This document shows positions 36,865-44,965 of a DNA stretch of 64,000 nucleotides, in pieces. Source of the stretch: Gammaproteobacteria bacterium Milos-ODIII6 (GTDB lineage: Bacteria > Pseudomonadota > Gammaproteobacteria > Chromatiales > Chromatiaceae); contig JAPTHR010000001.1 of the NCBI GenBank assembly GCA_029228645.1, positions 364,925-428,924 of the forward strand. Direction: 5' to 3'. Under the pieces are notes generated by a model. The model did no database searches. It was not told the origin of the DNA and saw only the letters and a list, made by a program, of their open reading frames with translations. The position numbers and the translations under genes were made by a program. Within the stretch, counting starts at the first letter, position 1; each line of letters starts with the position of its first letter.

Positions 36865-37839
36865 TCAGGTATCGCCGAGGAGCGGGTTTGCCTGCAGGTC
36901 CGCGTGGTAGGACGAGCGCACCATGGGCCCGCTGGCGACATTGGAAAAGCCGAGTGACTCGCCCAGGATGCGCAGCTGCTCGAACTCCTCGGGTGTCAGG
37001 AAGCGCTCCACCGCGAGGTGGTCGCGACTCGGTTGCAGGTACTGGCCGAGGGTCAGCATGCTGCAGCCGTGTTTGCGCAGGTCGCGCATCACCTGCTCGA
37101 TCTCCTCGAAGGTCTCGCCGATCCCGAGCATGATGCCGGACTTGGTCGGGACATCCGGGTGTTGCTCGCCGAATCGCGCCAGCAGCTGCAGCGACCAGTG
37201 ATAATCGGCCCCCGGGCGGGCCTTGCGATACAGGCGCGGGACCGTCTCGAGGTTGTGGTTGAAGACATCCGGCGGAGCCTCGCGCAGGGCGTCCAGGGCG
37301 GTTTGCATGCGCCCACGGAAGTCCGGCACCAGGACCTCGATGGTGGTCTCCGGAGACAGCTCGCGGGTGACCCGGATGCACTCCGCGAAATGCCCGGCGC
37401 CGCCGTCTCTGAGGTCATCCCGGTCGACCGAGGTGATCACCACGTAGCTCAGGCCCATCTCGCGGATGGCCGCGGCCAGCTGGCCTGGTTCGTCTGCCTC
37501 GAGCGGGCGCGGCTTGCCGTGTGCCACGTCGCAGAACGGGCAACGCCGGGTGCAGATGTCGCCCATGATCATGAACGTGGCGGTCCCGTGGCTGAAGCAT
37601 TCGCCGAGGTTGGGGCATTGCCCTTCCTCGCACACCGATGACAGGCCGCGTTCGCGCAGGATGCGCTTGATTCGGGTCACGCCCGGCCCGGTAGGCACAC
37701 GCGCGCGGATCCAGGCGGGTTTGCGCGGCATCTCGGTGCTTGGCTCCACCTTGACCGGAATGCGGCTGAGCTTGTCCTGGCCGCGCTGATGGGTATCCGG
37801 AGTGGCCCGCGATGGGGCATTGAGGTCGATCGTTTTCAT
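36865..37839 (-). CDS. lipA: Lipoyl synthase
   Basis: This radical-SAM enzyme of 324 residues inserts two sulfurs into protein-bound octanoyl groups. The auxiliary cluster motif [12 protein letters not shown] and the radical-SAM motif CTRRCPFC are both intact. The C-terminal RSSYHA provides the Ser ligand of the auxiliary cluster. The start is an ATG at 37839. Its partner lipB is upstream on the same strand, but two extra genes lie between them here. Confidence 0.97.
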   Translation of the reverse strand: MKTIDLNAPSRATPDTHQRGQDKLSRIPVKVEPSTEMPRKPAWIRARVPTGPGVTRIKRILRERGLSSVCEEGQCPNLGECFSHGTATFMIMGDICTRRCPFCDVAHGKPRPLEADEPGQLAAAIREMGLSYVVITSVDRDDLRDGGAGHFAECIRVTRELSPETTIEVLVPDFRGRMQTALDALREAPPDVFNHNLETVPRLYRKARPGADYHWSLQLLARFGEQHPDVPTKSGIMLGIGETFEEIEQVMRDLRKHGCSMLTLGQYLQPSRDHLAVERFLTPEEFEQLRILGESLGFSNVASGPMVRSSYHADLQANPLLGDT

Positions 37840-37930
37840 GCGCCGATTGTAACGGCTGGCGCGCCAGGATTTCCCTGAATAAATCAGCCCTTGCTTCGCT
37901 GATCTGGCATCGCTTTGGCTTGCGACGGCA

Positions 37931-38191
37931 TCAGATGTCCAGCCAGTCCCTGAATCGCTGCCACAGCCCGTGCCGGCGCGACCGGGCCTCGGATCGTTCC
38001 ATCTGCAGCTGCTCGGCTTTGGCCGTGAAGTGAATTTCAGTCACTTTGGTGCAGGCCCCCTGCGGCGGTTCGGGCTGCCTGTTGGGCAAAGCCTTCGTGG
38101 ATTGCACTTCGGCCCCGGCGGTGTCGGGGACGGGGTCTTCGCTGGCGGGATGATCCTTTCTCAGGCGTAACTGTGACACATCTGCCTCCAC
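37931..38191 (-). CDS. Hypothetical small protein between the PP2C-like gene and lipA
   Basis: A GTG-started frame of 86 residues overlaps the end of the PP2C-like gene by 31 bases. The product is hydrophilic, with a Pro-rich middle, and ends in [15 protein letters not shown], an amphipathic basic-aromatic helix. I recognise no family. It may be a real small gene in the lip operon or a chance frame. Confidence 0.35.
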   Translation of the reverse strand: MEADVSQLRLRKDHPASEDPVPDTAGAEVQSTKALPNRQPEPPQGACTKVTEIHFTAKAEQLQMERSEARSRRHGLWQRFRDWLDI

Positions 38192-38979
38192 TCGGTCCGG
38201 ACAGGATGAGTGCGGTCTGGGCGGGGTTTAGCCGGGTCGGCCTCGTGGCGGACGACGACCAGCGGTGTTTGCGGGTGTTGACCCGCGAGGCGGCTCACGA
38301 GGTCCTGCGTGCCGTTAGCATGCTGCAGGATTGCTTCAATCCGGGCGTCCGGCGTATTTGCGCACAGGTCGTTGCTGCAGGCCATCAGGATATCACCTTT
38401 GCGGAAGGGTACCCGGTATTGCTGGATCGAGGGCAGGACCCGGCCTCCGATCGCGGCACTGTGGCGATGGTCGTGCTTGCCGGCGCGTTCATCTCCGGGC
38501 TCGAGAAAGCCCTCGGCGGCCGGTTGTCCGCCGAGACTCTGATGCCGCGTGATCTGGGCCAGCCTGCCTTCGCTGAAGCGGTACAGGCGTGAATCCCCGA
38601 TGGCCGCGCAGATGCAATGGTCCGCTTGCAGCGAGCCGATCAGCAGGGTGCTGCGCATGATTTCCAGCGCGGCATCGGTATGCGCTTGCGCGTGCAGCAC
38701 GCGGTGTGCCTCCTGTACCGCCCGTGACAGGGCGGCCAGGGTGGGTGTCGCTGCGGTGCGGCGCGCTCGCAGGGGAGTCCATCTGGCGCGCCGCCGCAGT
38801 TCCTGGCGCACGCTATCGACTGCGAGCCGGCTGGCGGCTGCGCGTGCCGGAGCCAGCGGACCGATCCCGTCCGCGAGTACGAAAAAGGCCTGCTGTGGAT
38901 CGGTGTGGGCCGAGCCCCGGCTGCCATCGGGCAGTTCGCCCTGGATGGCGTGCATATTGGTGCTCAGGCGGTGATTCAT
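38161..38979 (-). CDS. Degenerate PP2C-type protein phosphatase-like protein
   Basis: This protein of 272 residues has PP2C/Stp-like landmarks in order: FFVLADGIGPLAPARAAA (for ADGMGG), CAAIGDSRLYRF (for GDSR) and MACSNDLCANT (for CSDGL). The last motif has Asn where the metal-binding Asp should be, and the first Gly-Gly is altered, so activity is doubtful. It may be a pseudo-phosphatase. It is located between lipB and lipA, where no phosphatase normally sits. The start at 38979 has no strong ribosome site. Confidence 0.65.
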   Translation of the reverse strand: MNHRLSTNMHAIQGELPDGSRGSAHTDPQQAFFVLADGIGPLAPARAAASRLAVDSVRQELRRRARWTPLRARRTAATPTLAALSRAVQEAHRVLHAQAHTDAALEIMRSTLLIGSLQADHCICAAIGDSRLYRFSEGRLAQITRHQSLGGQPAAEGFLEPGDERAGKHDHRHSAAIGGRVLPSIQQYRVPFRKGDILMACSNDLCANTPDARIEAILQHANGTQDLVSRLAGQHPQTPLVVVRHEADPAKPRPDRTHPVRTEWRQMCHSYA

Positions 38980-39051
38980 GCGGGCGGCGGATCCTTGTGT
39001 GGTTCTCGTGCATGAATCGGCGCGTACGGTTTTTCCTTGAGCTTGCCATCC

Positions 39052-39714
39052 TCAGTCCGACAGACTGCTAGCGGATTTTCGGGGGTTTCCGATCTGGTAG
39101 CCGGTATGACGGCAGAAGTGTTGTATCAATGCCGGCGCCAGTTGTTCCGGCGATTGCGTAATCCCGGTTTCGCGCGCCTGGGTGACCGGCAGTCCGCGAT
39201 AGCCGCAGGGGTTGATGCGGGTAAAGGGTTCGAGATCCATGTCCACGTTGAACGAGAGGCCGTGGTAGGTAAAGCCGCGCCGCACGCGCAGTCCCACCGC
39301 GGCGATCTTGGCGTCCGCGACGTACACGCCAGGTGCGTTCGGGCGGGCCTCCGCTTGCACGCCGTGCTCGCTGAGCAGGTCGATCACGCTGTTTTCCATG
39401 GCGCTCACCAGGGAACGCACCCCGAGCCCGGTCTCGCGCAGGGAAAGCAGCAGGTACATCACCAGTTGCCCGGGGCCGTGATAGGTGATCTGGCCCCCGC
39501 GGTCGGTCTGGATGACCGGGATGTCGCCGGGGTCGAGCAGGTGTTCGGCGCGTCCGGCCTGTCCCTGGGTGAAGACCCGCTCGTGCTCCAGGACCCAGAG
39601 TTCCGACGGCGTGGCGGCGGTGCGCTGCTCGGTGAAGGCGCGCATGGCCTCCCAGGTCTCGCGGTAGTCGCGCCGGCCAAGCTGGCGTACCCGCAGCAGC
39701 GGAGGGGCGCTCAC
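39052..39714 (-). CDS. lipB: Octanoyl-[acyl carrier protein] transferase LipB
   Basis: This enzyme of 220 residues moves octanoate from acyl carrier protein to lipoyl domains. RGGQITYHGPGQLVMY is the family signature. The catalytic Lys is in DAKIAAVGLRV, and the nucleophile Cys lies in INPCGYRGL. The start is GTG 39714, overlapping the stop of ybeD as GTGA. Length is normal. Confidence 0.96.
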   Translation of the reverse strand: MSAPPLLRVRQLGRRDYRETWEAMRAFTEQRTAATPSELWVLEHERVFTQGQAGRAEHLLDPGDIPVIQTDRGGQITYHGPGQLVMYLLLSLRETGLGVRSLVSAMENSVIDLLSEHGVQAEARPNAPGVYVADAKIAAVGLRVRRGFTYHGLSFNVDMDLEPFTRINPCGYRGLPVTQARETGITQSPEQLAPALIQHFCRHTGYQIGNPRKSASSLSD

Positions 39715-39989
39715 AGGCGCATCAACACCTTTTCGTGCGCCGTGAGGGCGTCATAGATCGCATCCAGCTGTTCGCGGCTCTCGGCCTGGATCGTGACGCT
39801 CACAGAGAGATACTTGCCGTTGGCGCTGGCACGGCAGGAGATGCGTCCGGCGTCGACCGTGCAATGGTCGCTCAGGATCTCGATGACGGTGTCGCGGAAT
39901 TCACCATCGTCCAGTCCCATTGCCTTGACCTGGTAGTCGCAGGGAAACTGGAACCCTGGTGCGTCCGGGTTTTGCTGTCTAGTTTTCAT
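39711..39989 (-). CDS. ybeD: DUF493 family protein YbeD
   Basis: This small cytosolic protein of 92 residues has a ferredoxin-like ACT-type fold (FPCDYQVKAMG, YLSVSVTIQAESREQLDAIYDAL). It is the usual neighbour between dacA and lipB in gammaproteobacteria and is proposed to be regulatory; no enzyme activity is known. The ATG at 39989 overlaps the end of the aminotransferase gene by 11 bases. Confidence 0.9.
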   Translation of the reverse strand: MKTRQQNPDAPGFQFPCDYQVKAMGLDDGEFRDTVIEILSDHCTVDAGRISCRASANGKYLSVSVTIQAESREQLDAIYDALTAHEKVLMRL

Positions 39990-40863
39990 GTCTGTTTCCG
40001 CTGAACGCTGCAAGTCGATTGCGCTCCTTCGCGGCTTGATACAGCTGGTCCATCCGCTGCCAATGCGGCCCCGGCTTGCCCTGACCGACCGGTTCCCCGT
40101 TCAGCTGCACCACCGGGACGATCTCGCGGGTCGAGCTGGTAAGCCAGATTTCCTCCGCTCGCGCGAGTTCGGCTTCGTCGATGCCCGCCTCGGCATGCGC
40201 GATACCGGCATCCCGCGCCAGATCCAGGACCAGTTCGCGCGTGATCCCGGGGAGTATTTCGTCGCACTTGGGTGGGGTCAAGAGCAGCTCATCCAGGACA
40301 ATGAAAAGGTTGCTCGCGGAGCCTTCCAGGGCCCTGCCATCGCGCACAAAGATCACATCCTCGGCCTGGCGTTGCTGTGCCTCCGCCTGCGCCAGCACAT
40401 TGGGCAGCAAATTGGTGCTCTTGATGTCGCAGCGGTGCCAGCGGATGTCATTCAAAGTGATCGCGCGCAGGCCGGGGTTTGCACTGTCCGGGTCGCGCGC
40501 GGGAATCGGGCTGGCGAACGCGATCACGTTCGGGCTCGTAGCCTGCGGCATCCGGTGCGCGCGGGTCGGATACGCGCCCCGGGTCACTTGCACGTAGATC
40601 GCAAGATCGGCGCCGGCGGTGGGTTCGTACAGGCTGGCGATCGCCTTCAGCCAGGCCTCCCGGCTGAGCGGGTTGGCGAGGCGGATCGCGTCCAGGCTGC
40701 GCTGCAGGCGGTCGAGGTGTTGCCGCAGGCGAAACGCTGCGCCGCGGAAAACCGGTATCACCTCGTAAACGCTGTCACCGAACAACAGGCCCCGGTCGGT
40801 GATCGGCAGGCAGGCCTCTTCGCGCGCGACCAACTGCCCGTTGAGATAGACCGGCAGGTTCAC
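39979..40863 (-). CDS. dat: D-amino-acid / branched-chain aminotransferase-like PLP enzyme (Dat-like)
   Basis: This fold-type IV PLP aminotransferase has 294 residues. Landmarks are YLNGQLV, DRGLLFGDSVYEVIPVF, the PLP Lys in DIKSTNLLPNVLA and ALEGSASNLFIV. Sequence and context match D-alanine aminotransferase-type proteins found beside dacA and ybeD in several gammaproteobacteria. It may supply D-amino acids for the cell wall, but 4-amino-4-deoxychorismate lyase relatives share the fold. The start is GTG 40863, overlapping the dacA stop (GTGA). Confidence 0.82.
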   Translation of the reverse strand: MNLPVYLNGQLVAREEACLPITDRGLLFGDSVYEVIPVFRGAAFRLRQHLDRLQRSLDAIRLANPLSREAWLKAIASLYEPTAGADLAIYVQVTRGAYPTRAHRMPQATSPNVIAFASPIPARDPDSANPGLRAITLNDIRWHRCDIKSTNLLPNVLAQAEAQQRQAEDVIFVRDGRALEGSASNLFIVLDELLLTPPKCDEILPGITRELVLDLARDAGIAHAEAGIDEAELARAEEIWLTSSTREIVPVVQLNGEPVGQGKPGPHWQRMDQLYQAAKERNRLAAFSGNRHEN

Positions 40864-41987
40864 TCCAGCCACTGCGTGACCGTGTCCACGGCGCGCCGCC
40901 ACAGGCCGCCCTCGGGCATGTCCGTGAGCGCCACCAGGGGAGTGCGTGCGACTGTCTCACCGTCGAGTTCGATGATGGCCTCGCCGAGAATCTGGCCCTT
41001 GTCCACGGGAGCCTCGATGCCGGGGGCGAGTTCACTGCGCGCCGCCAGCTTGTCGAAGCGGTTGCGCGGTATGGTGACGAACAGGTCCTCTTTCACTCCC
41101 AGGGGCACGTTTTCCTGCTCGCCCATCCATACGCGGGCCTGCGCCAGGGGCTCGCCCGCCCGGTATACGGGGTGGGTTTCGTAGAACCGGAAACCGTAGT
41201 TCAGCAGTGCCTGGCTCTGCTTGAGGCGGGCTTTCGAGCTGTCGGTGCCCATCACCACCGAAATCAGGCGCATGCCCTCACGTTCGGCTGATGCCACCAG
41301 GCAGTAGCCTGCCGAGTCGGTGTGTCCCGTCTTTACCCCGTCCACGCTATCGTCGCGCCACAACAGGTTGTTGCGGTTGTGCTGGCGGATATTGTTGAAG
41401 GTGAACTCCTTTTCGGCATACAGGCGGTAGTACTCCGGGTAGTCGCGGATGGTCGCAATCGTGACCTTGGCGATGTCGCTCGGCGTGGTGTAGTGGTCCG
41501 GGTCGGGCAGCCCGGTGGCGTTGGTGAAATGCGTGCCGGTCAGCCCCATGCGTGCGCCATGCTTGTTCATGAGATTGGCGAAGGCATCCTCGCTGCCCGC
41601 GATGTACTCTGCCAGGGCGACCGCGGCATCATTGCCGGACTGAATGATCAGTCCACGCAGCAGGTCCTCCACCGATACCCGCGTGTCGACCTCGATGAAC
41701 ATGCGCGAGCCCGGCTCCCGCCAAGCCTTTTCGCTGACCGTCACCATGTCCTCCAGTTTGAGGTTGCCTTGCGCCAGTTCCTCGAACACGACGTGCGCGG
41801 TCATGATCTTGGTCAGGCTGGCGGGCTCCAGGCGCTGATCCTTGTCCAGAGCAACCAGCTCGCGGCCGCTTTGCATGTCGATCAACAGGTAGCCCGTGGC
41901 CTCGATGGCCGGCGGCGTCGGCACCGGTGCGGCCGTGGCAAACAGGGGAGTCAGGATAAGCGCGATGGCAATGAGATAAAGCTTCAT
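40860..41987 (-). CDS. dacA: D-alanyl-D-alanine carboxypeptidase (PBP5/6-type)
   Basis: This exported enzyme of 375 residues trims peptidoglycan pentapeptides. A signal peptide (cleavage near ATAA) precedes the penicillin-binding domain with SLTK (SxxK), SGN (SxN) and KTGHT (KTG). A beta-rich C-terminal domain ends in an amphipathic helix (GGLWRRAVDTVTQWLE) that should anchor it to the inner membrane. The ATG at 41987 is selected because the signal peptide begins there. Confidence 0.95.
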   Translation of the reverse strand: MKLYLIAIALILTPLFATAAPVPTPPAIEATGYLLIDMQSGRELVALDKDQRLEPASLTKIMTAHVVFEELAQGNLKLEDMVTVSEKAWREPGSRMFIEVDTRVSVEDLLRGLIIQSGNDAAVALAEYIAGSEDAFANLMNKHGARMGLTGTHFTNATGLPDPDHYTTPSDIAKVTIATIRDYPEYYRLYAEKEFTFNNIRQHNRNNLLWRDDSVDGVKTGHTDSAGYCLVASAEREGMRLISVVMGTDSSKARLKQSQALLNYGFRFYETHPVYRAGEPLAQARVWMGEQENVPLGVKEDLFVTIPRNRFDKLAARSELAPGIEAPVDKGQILGEAIIELDGETVARTPLVALTDMPEGGLWRRAVDTVTQWLE

Positions 41988-42070
41988 TGGTAATGCAGTT
42001 TGGTTGGAGGCCCGGTGTTGACAGGCCAATGGGGTTTGACGCCGTGATCGTTGCCTGCGAGGGCGATTGC

Positions 42071-42856
42071 TCAACGCAGCAAGACCTTTGCGCCGCTGAT
42101 TGCGAGTCCTTCCAGGGTGCTGGTGACCTCATCGGCCACCTCCACCGAAGCGAGGGGACCGATCTGCACGCGGTGCAACGGCGCCTGCGAGTCTCCCGAG
42201 CGTTGGATCGTGACATTGCGCTGGAGTTCACGCGCGAGCCGTTCGGCCAGACGTCTGGCATTTTCTTCGTCGCCGAAGGCGCCCACCTGGACGAAGACGC
42301 GTTCGGCCCTCTGTACGAAGCTCTCGCGTGGCGCTTGCGCCACCCGCGGGGCCGCCGGATCGATCGCGCGGATTTCCACGCGCGCGGTGCCCTTGCCGAT
42401 CATGCCCAGCTTGCTCGCGGCGGCATAGGACAGGTCAATGATGCGGTTGTCGTGGAATGGCCCCCGGTCGTTGACGCGCACGATCGCGGCACGGCCGTTT
42501 TCCAGGTTGACCACCTGCACGTAGCTTGGCAGGGGCAGGCGCTTGTGTGCCGCGGTCATGGCGTACATGTCGTAGCGTTCGCCGTTGGCCGTACTGTTGC
42601 CGTGGAACTTCTTCCCGTACCACGAGGCGACACCCCGCTGCACGAAGCCGTGCGCGGATTTAAGCGGGTGATACCTCTTCCCGAAGATGGTGTAGGGCCG
42701 CATATTGGCCCGCTTGTAGGGTTCGGCACGAGGGACGGCGTCCGGGGTGTTGCTCAGGTCGGGATAGCCGCGGGGCGCCCCGTCGCGAAAATGACCTCCG
42801 CCGCAGCCGGCCAACAAACCGACGATAGAGACAAGCAGAACGGTTCTCTTAATCAT
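42071..42856 (-). CDS. rlpA: RlpA-like septal ring lytic transglycosylase lipoprotein
   Basis: This lipoprotein of 261 residues has a lipobox LLAGC near residue 18. The RlpA double-psi beta-barrel domain follows (GVASWYGKKFHGNSTANGERYDMY; RVNDRGPFHDNRIIDLS with the catalytic-type Asp). A C-terminal SPOR domain (VFVQVGAFGDEENARRLA) binds denuded peptidoglycan. In Pseudomonas RlpA cleaves such glycan. The ATG at 42856 overlaps mltB by 8 bases. Confidence 0.93.
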   Translation of the reverse strand: MIKRTVLLVSIVGLLAGCGGGHFRDGAPRGYPDLSNTPDAVPRAEPYKRANMRPYTIFGKRYHPLKSAHGFVQRGVASWYGKKFHGNSTANGERYDMYAMTAAHKRLPLPSYVQVVNLENGRAAIVRVNDRGPFHDNRIIDLSYAAASKLGMIGKGTARVEIRAIDPAAPRVAQAPRESFVQRAERVFVQVGAFGDEENARRLAERLARELQRNVTIQRSGDSQAPLHRVQIGPLASVEVADEVTSTLEGLAISGAKVLLR

Positions 42857-43829
42857 CCTGTCCCTGCGTGTGTAGTCGCTTGATCGCATCGGCGAGCTGA
42901 TAGACCGCCATTGCATACATCTTGCTGCGATTGTAGCGCGTGATCACGTAGAAGTTGGGCAAAACCAGCCAGTGCTGGGATCCTTCGTCGGTTTCGAGTT
43001 CCACCAGGGCGGCGTCCAGCCCGGACGGTAGCGGCGGGTTGCTGCGGACGCCGGCGTCTGCGAACGCCGCCACGGTTTGGTGGGGTTTGTAGCCGGCCGC
43101 GATCAGTTGCTCGTGTTCGGGGCCGATGTCCACCACCCGTTGCGTCACCGGCTCGTCGCTGCGCCAGCCGTGCTGCGCGAAATAGCTCGCCACGCTGCCG
43201 ATGACGTCGGCATCGTTCTGCCAGATGTCGCGTTTCCGGTCGCCGTCGAAGTCGACCGCGTAGGCGCGGTAGCTCGAGGGGATGAACTGAGGCCGTCCCA
43301 TGGCGCCGGCATACGAACCGAGCGGCTCGCTCGGGTCCACACCCTCCTCGCGGCTGAGTAACAGGAAGTGTTCGAGTTCGCCGCGGAAAAAGGTCGCCCG
43401 GGGCGGATAGTGGAAGCCGAGCGTGCTGAGCGCGTCCAGCACCCGGTAGCGGCCGGTGAAACCGCCGTAACGCGTCTCGACACCGACGATCGCGACGATG
43501 ATTTCCGGCGGGACGCCGAAGGTCTCGCGCGCGCGCTCGAGGGTCTCGCGGTTGCGTTTCCAGTAGTCGAGACCACCGCGGATACGCTCGCGGGTGAGGA
43601 ATATCTTGCGGTATTCACTCCAGTTGAGGCGTTTTTCCGCTGGTCGGGCGATCGCCTCCAGGATCGACTGGCGGACCTTGGCGCTGTCCAGCAGGGCCTC
43701 GAGTTCGCTGGCGTCGAAGCCATGCTCGGTCACCATGCGCTGGACGAATTCGTTGCGCAGTTTCTCCGGCTCGGCGCTTGCGGCCGAAACGAGAAGGATC
43801 GTAAGTACAAGCAGCAGTGCTCGATTCAT
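42849..43829 (-). CDS. mltB: Membrane-bound lytic murein transglycosylase B
   Basis: This exported enzyme of 326 residues is of the MltB/SltB family. It has a signal peptide ending near SAASA and a catalytic Glu in VGVETRYGG. SYAGAMGRPQFIPSSYRAYAVDFDGD is the family hallmark, and RYNRSKMYAMAVYQLA closes the domain. The ATG at 43829 overlaps the rodA stop (ATGA). It cleaves glycan strands, making room for new wall. Confidence 0.94.
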   Translation of the reverse strand: MNRALLLVLTILLVSAASAEPEKLRNEFVQRMVTEHGFDASELEALLDSAKVRQSILEAIARPAEKRLNWSEYRKIFLTRERIRGGLDYWKRNRETLERARETFGVPPEIIVAIVGVETRYGGFTGRYRVLDALSTLGFHYPPRATFFRGELEHFLLLSREEGVDPSEPLGSYAGAMGRPQFIPSSYRAYAVDFDGDRKRDIWQNDADVIGSVASYFAQHGWRSDEPVTQRVVDIGPEHEQLIAAGYKPHQTVAAFADAGVRSNPPLPSGLDAALVELETDEGSQHWLVLPNFYVITRYNRSKMYAMAVYQLADAIKRLHTQGQDD

Positions 43830-44965
43830 CGGGGTAGCAGTTTGCGATGCGTGTGAATGGACATGAGCATACCGAAGCCGGCCATGAGGGTCACCAGCGA
43901 GGTGCCCCCGTAACTGACCAAAGGCAACGGAACCCCGACAACCGGCAACAGGCCGCTGACCATGCCGGCATTGACAAAAAGGTAGACGAAAAACACCAGG
44001 GTCAGCGAGCCTGCCAGAAGGCGCCCGAAGGTGTCCTGGGCGCGTGTTGCGATGTACAGGCCTCGCAGAATGACGAACAGGTATAACAGTAACAGCGTTA
44101 CCACCCCCACCAGGCCGAATTCCTCCGACAGCACGGCGAAAATGAAATCGGTATGCCGCTCCGGCAGAAAATCGAGCTGCGATTGGGTGCCGTTGAGCCA
44201 GCCCTTGCCCCAGATGCCGCCCGAGCCGATCGCAATCTTGGACTGGATGATGTGATAGCCCGCACCGAGCGGATCCTTCGCAGGGTCGAGAAAGGTCAAC
44301 ACACGTTGTTTCTGGTAGTCGCGCATCAGGAGCCACAACACGGGGGCGGCGGCCGCGCCCAGCGCCAGCAGTCCGCCCATCAGGCGCCAGCTGATGCCGG
44401 CCAGGAACAGCACGAATACGCCAGCGCTGGCGACCAGCAGAGAGGTCCCCAGGTCCGGTTGCTTGGCGATCAACAGCACCGGGAGCACGATCAGCACGGC
44501 CGCGAACGCGAGACGTGACGATGCGGGTGGGAGCGCCTTGTCGGCCAGATACCAGGCGATCATCATCGGCACTGCCAGTTTCACCATCTCGGAAGGTTGG
44601 AAGCGGATCACGCCCAGGTCGAGCCAGCGTTGCGCTCCCTTGCCGACATCGCCGAAGGCGAGCACCCCGATCAGCATCAGGGTCCCCAGGACGTAAAGCC
44701 AGGGGCTCCAGCGATACAGCTGTTCCGGGCGAATCTGCGCTACCCCGACGAGCACAACGAAGGCGAGTCCGAAGCGCACCAGTTGGCGCTCGACCTGGGC
44801 GGCATTCTCACCGCTGGCCGAATACAGGATCACGCTGCCGAAGGCGCAGATCAGGGCCAGGCCGAGCAGCAGCGGAAGGTCGAGATGGATGCGCGCGAGC
44901 ACGCCCTGGCGCCGATTGGGGTCGGTAGGGGTCAGGTCCCCGAGGTCGGGCAGGGACAGGCTCAC
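43826..44965 (-). CDS. rodA: Rod-shape determining SEDS glycosyltransferase RodA
   Basis: This SEDS protein of 379 residues with about ten helices polymerises lipid II during elongation together with PBP2. WLDLGVIRFQPSEMVKLAVP, the periplasmic loop with RHTDFIFAVLSEEFGLVG and SYGGTSLV are the SEDS signatures. The start is GTG 44965, overlapping the mrdA stop (GTGA). Confidence 0.96.
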   Translation of the reverse strand: MSLSLPDLGDLTPTDPNRRQGVLARIHLDLPLLLGLALICAFGSVILYSASGENAAQVERQLVRFGLAFVVLVGVAQIRPEQLYRWSPWLYVLGTLMLIGVLAFGDVGKGAQRWLDLGVIRFQPSEMVKLAVPMMIAWYLADKALPPASSRLAFAAVLIVLPVLLIAKQPDLGTSLLVASAGVFVLFLAGISWRLMGGLLALGAAAAPVLWLLMRDYQKQRVLTFLDPAKDPLGAGYHIIQSKIAIGSGGIWGKGWLNGTQSQLDFLPERHTDFIFAVLSEEFGLVGVVTLLLLYLFVILRGLYIATRAQDTFGRLLAGSLTLVFFVYLFVNAGMVSGLLPVVGVPLPLVSYGGTSLVTLMAGFGMLMSIHTHRKLLPR

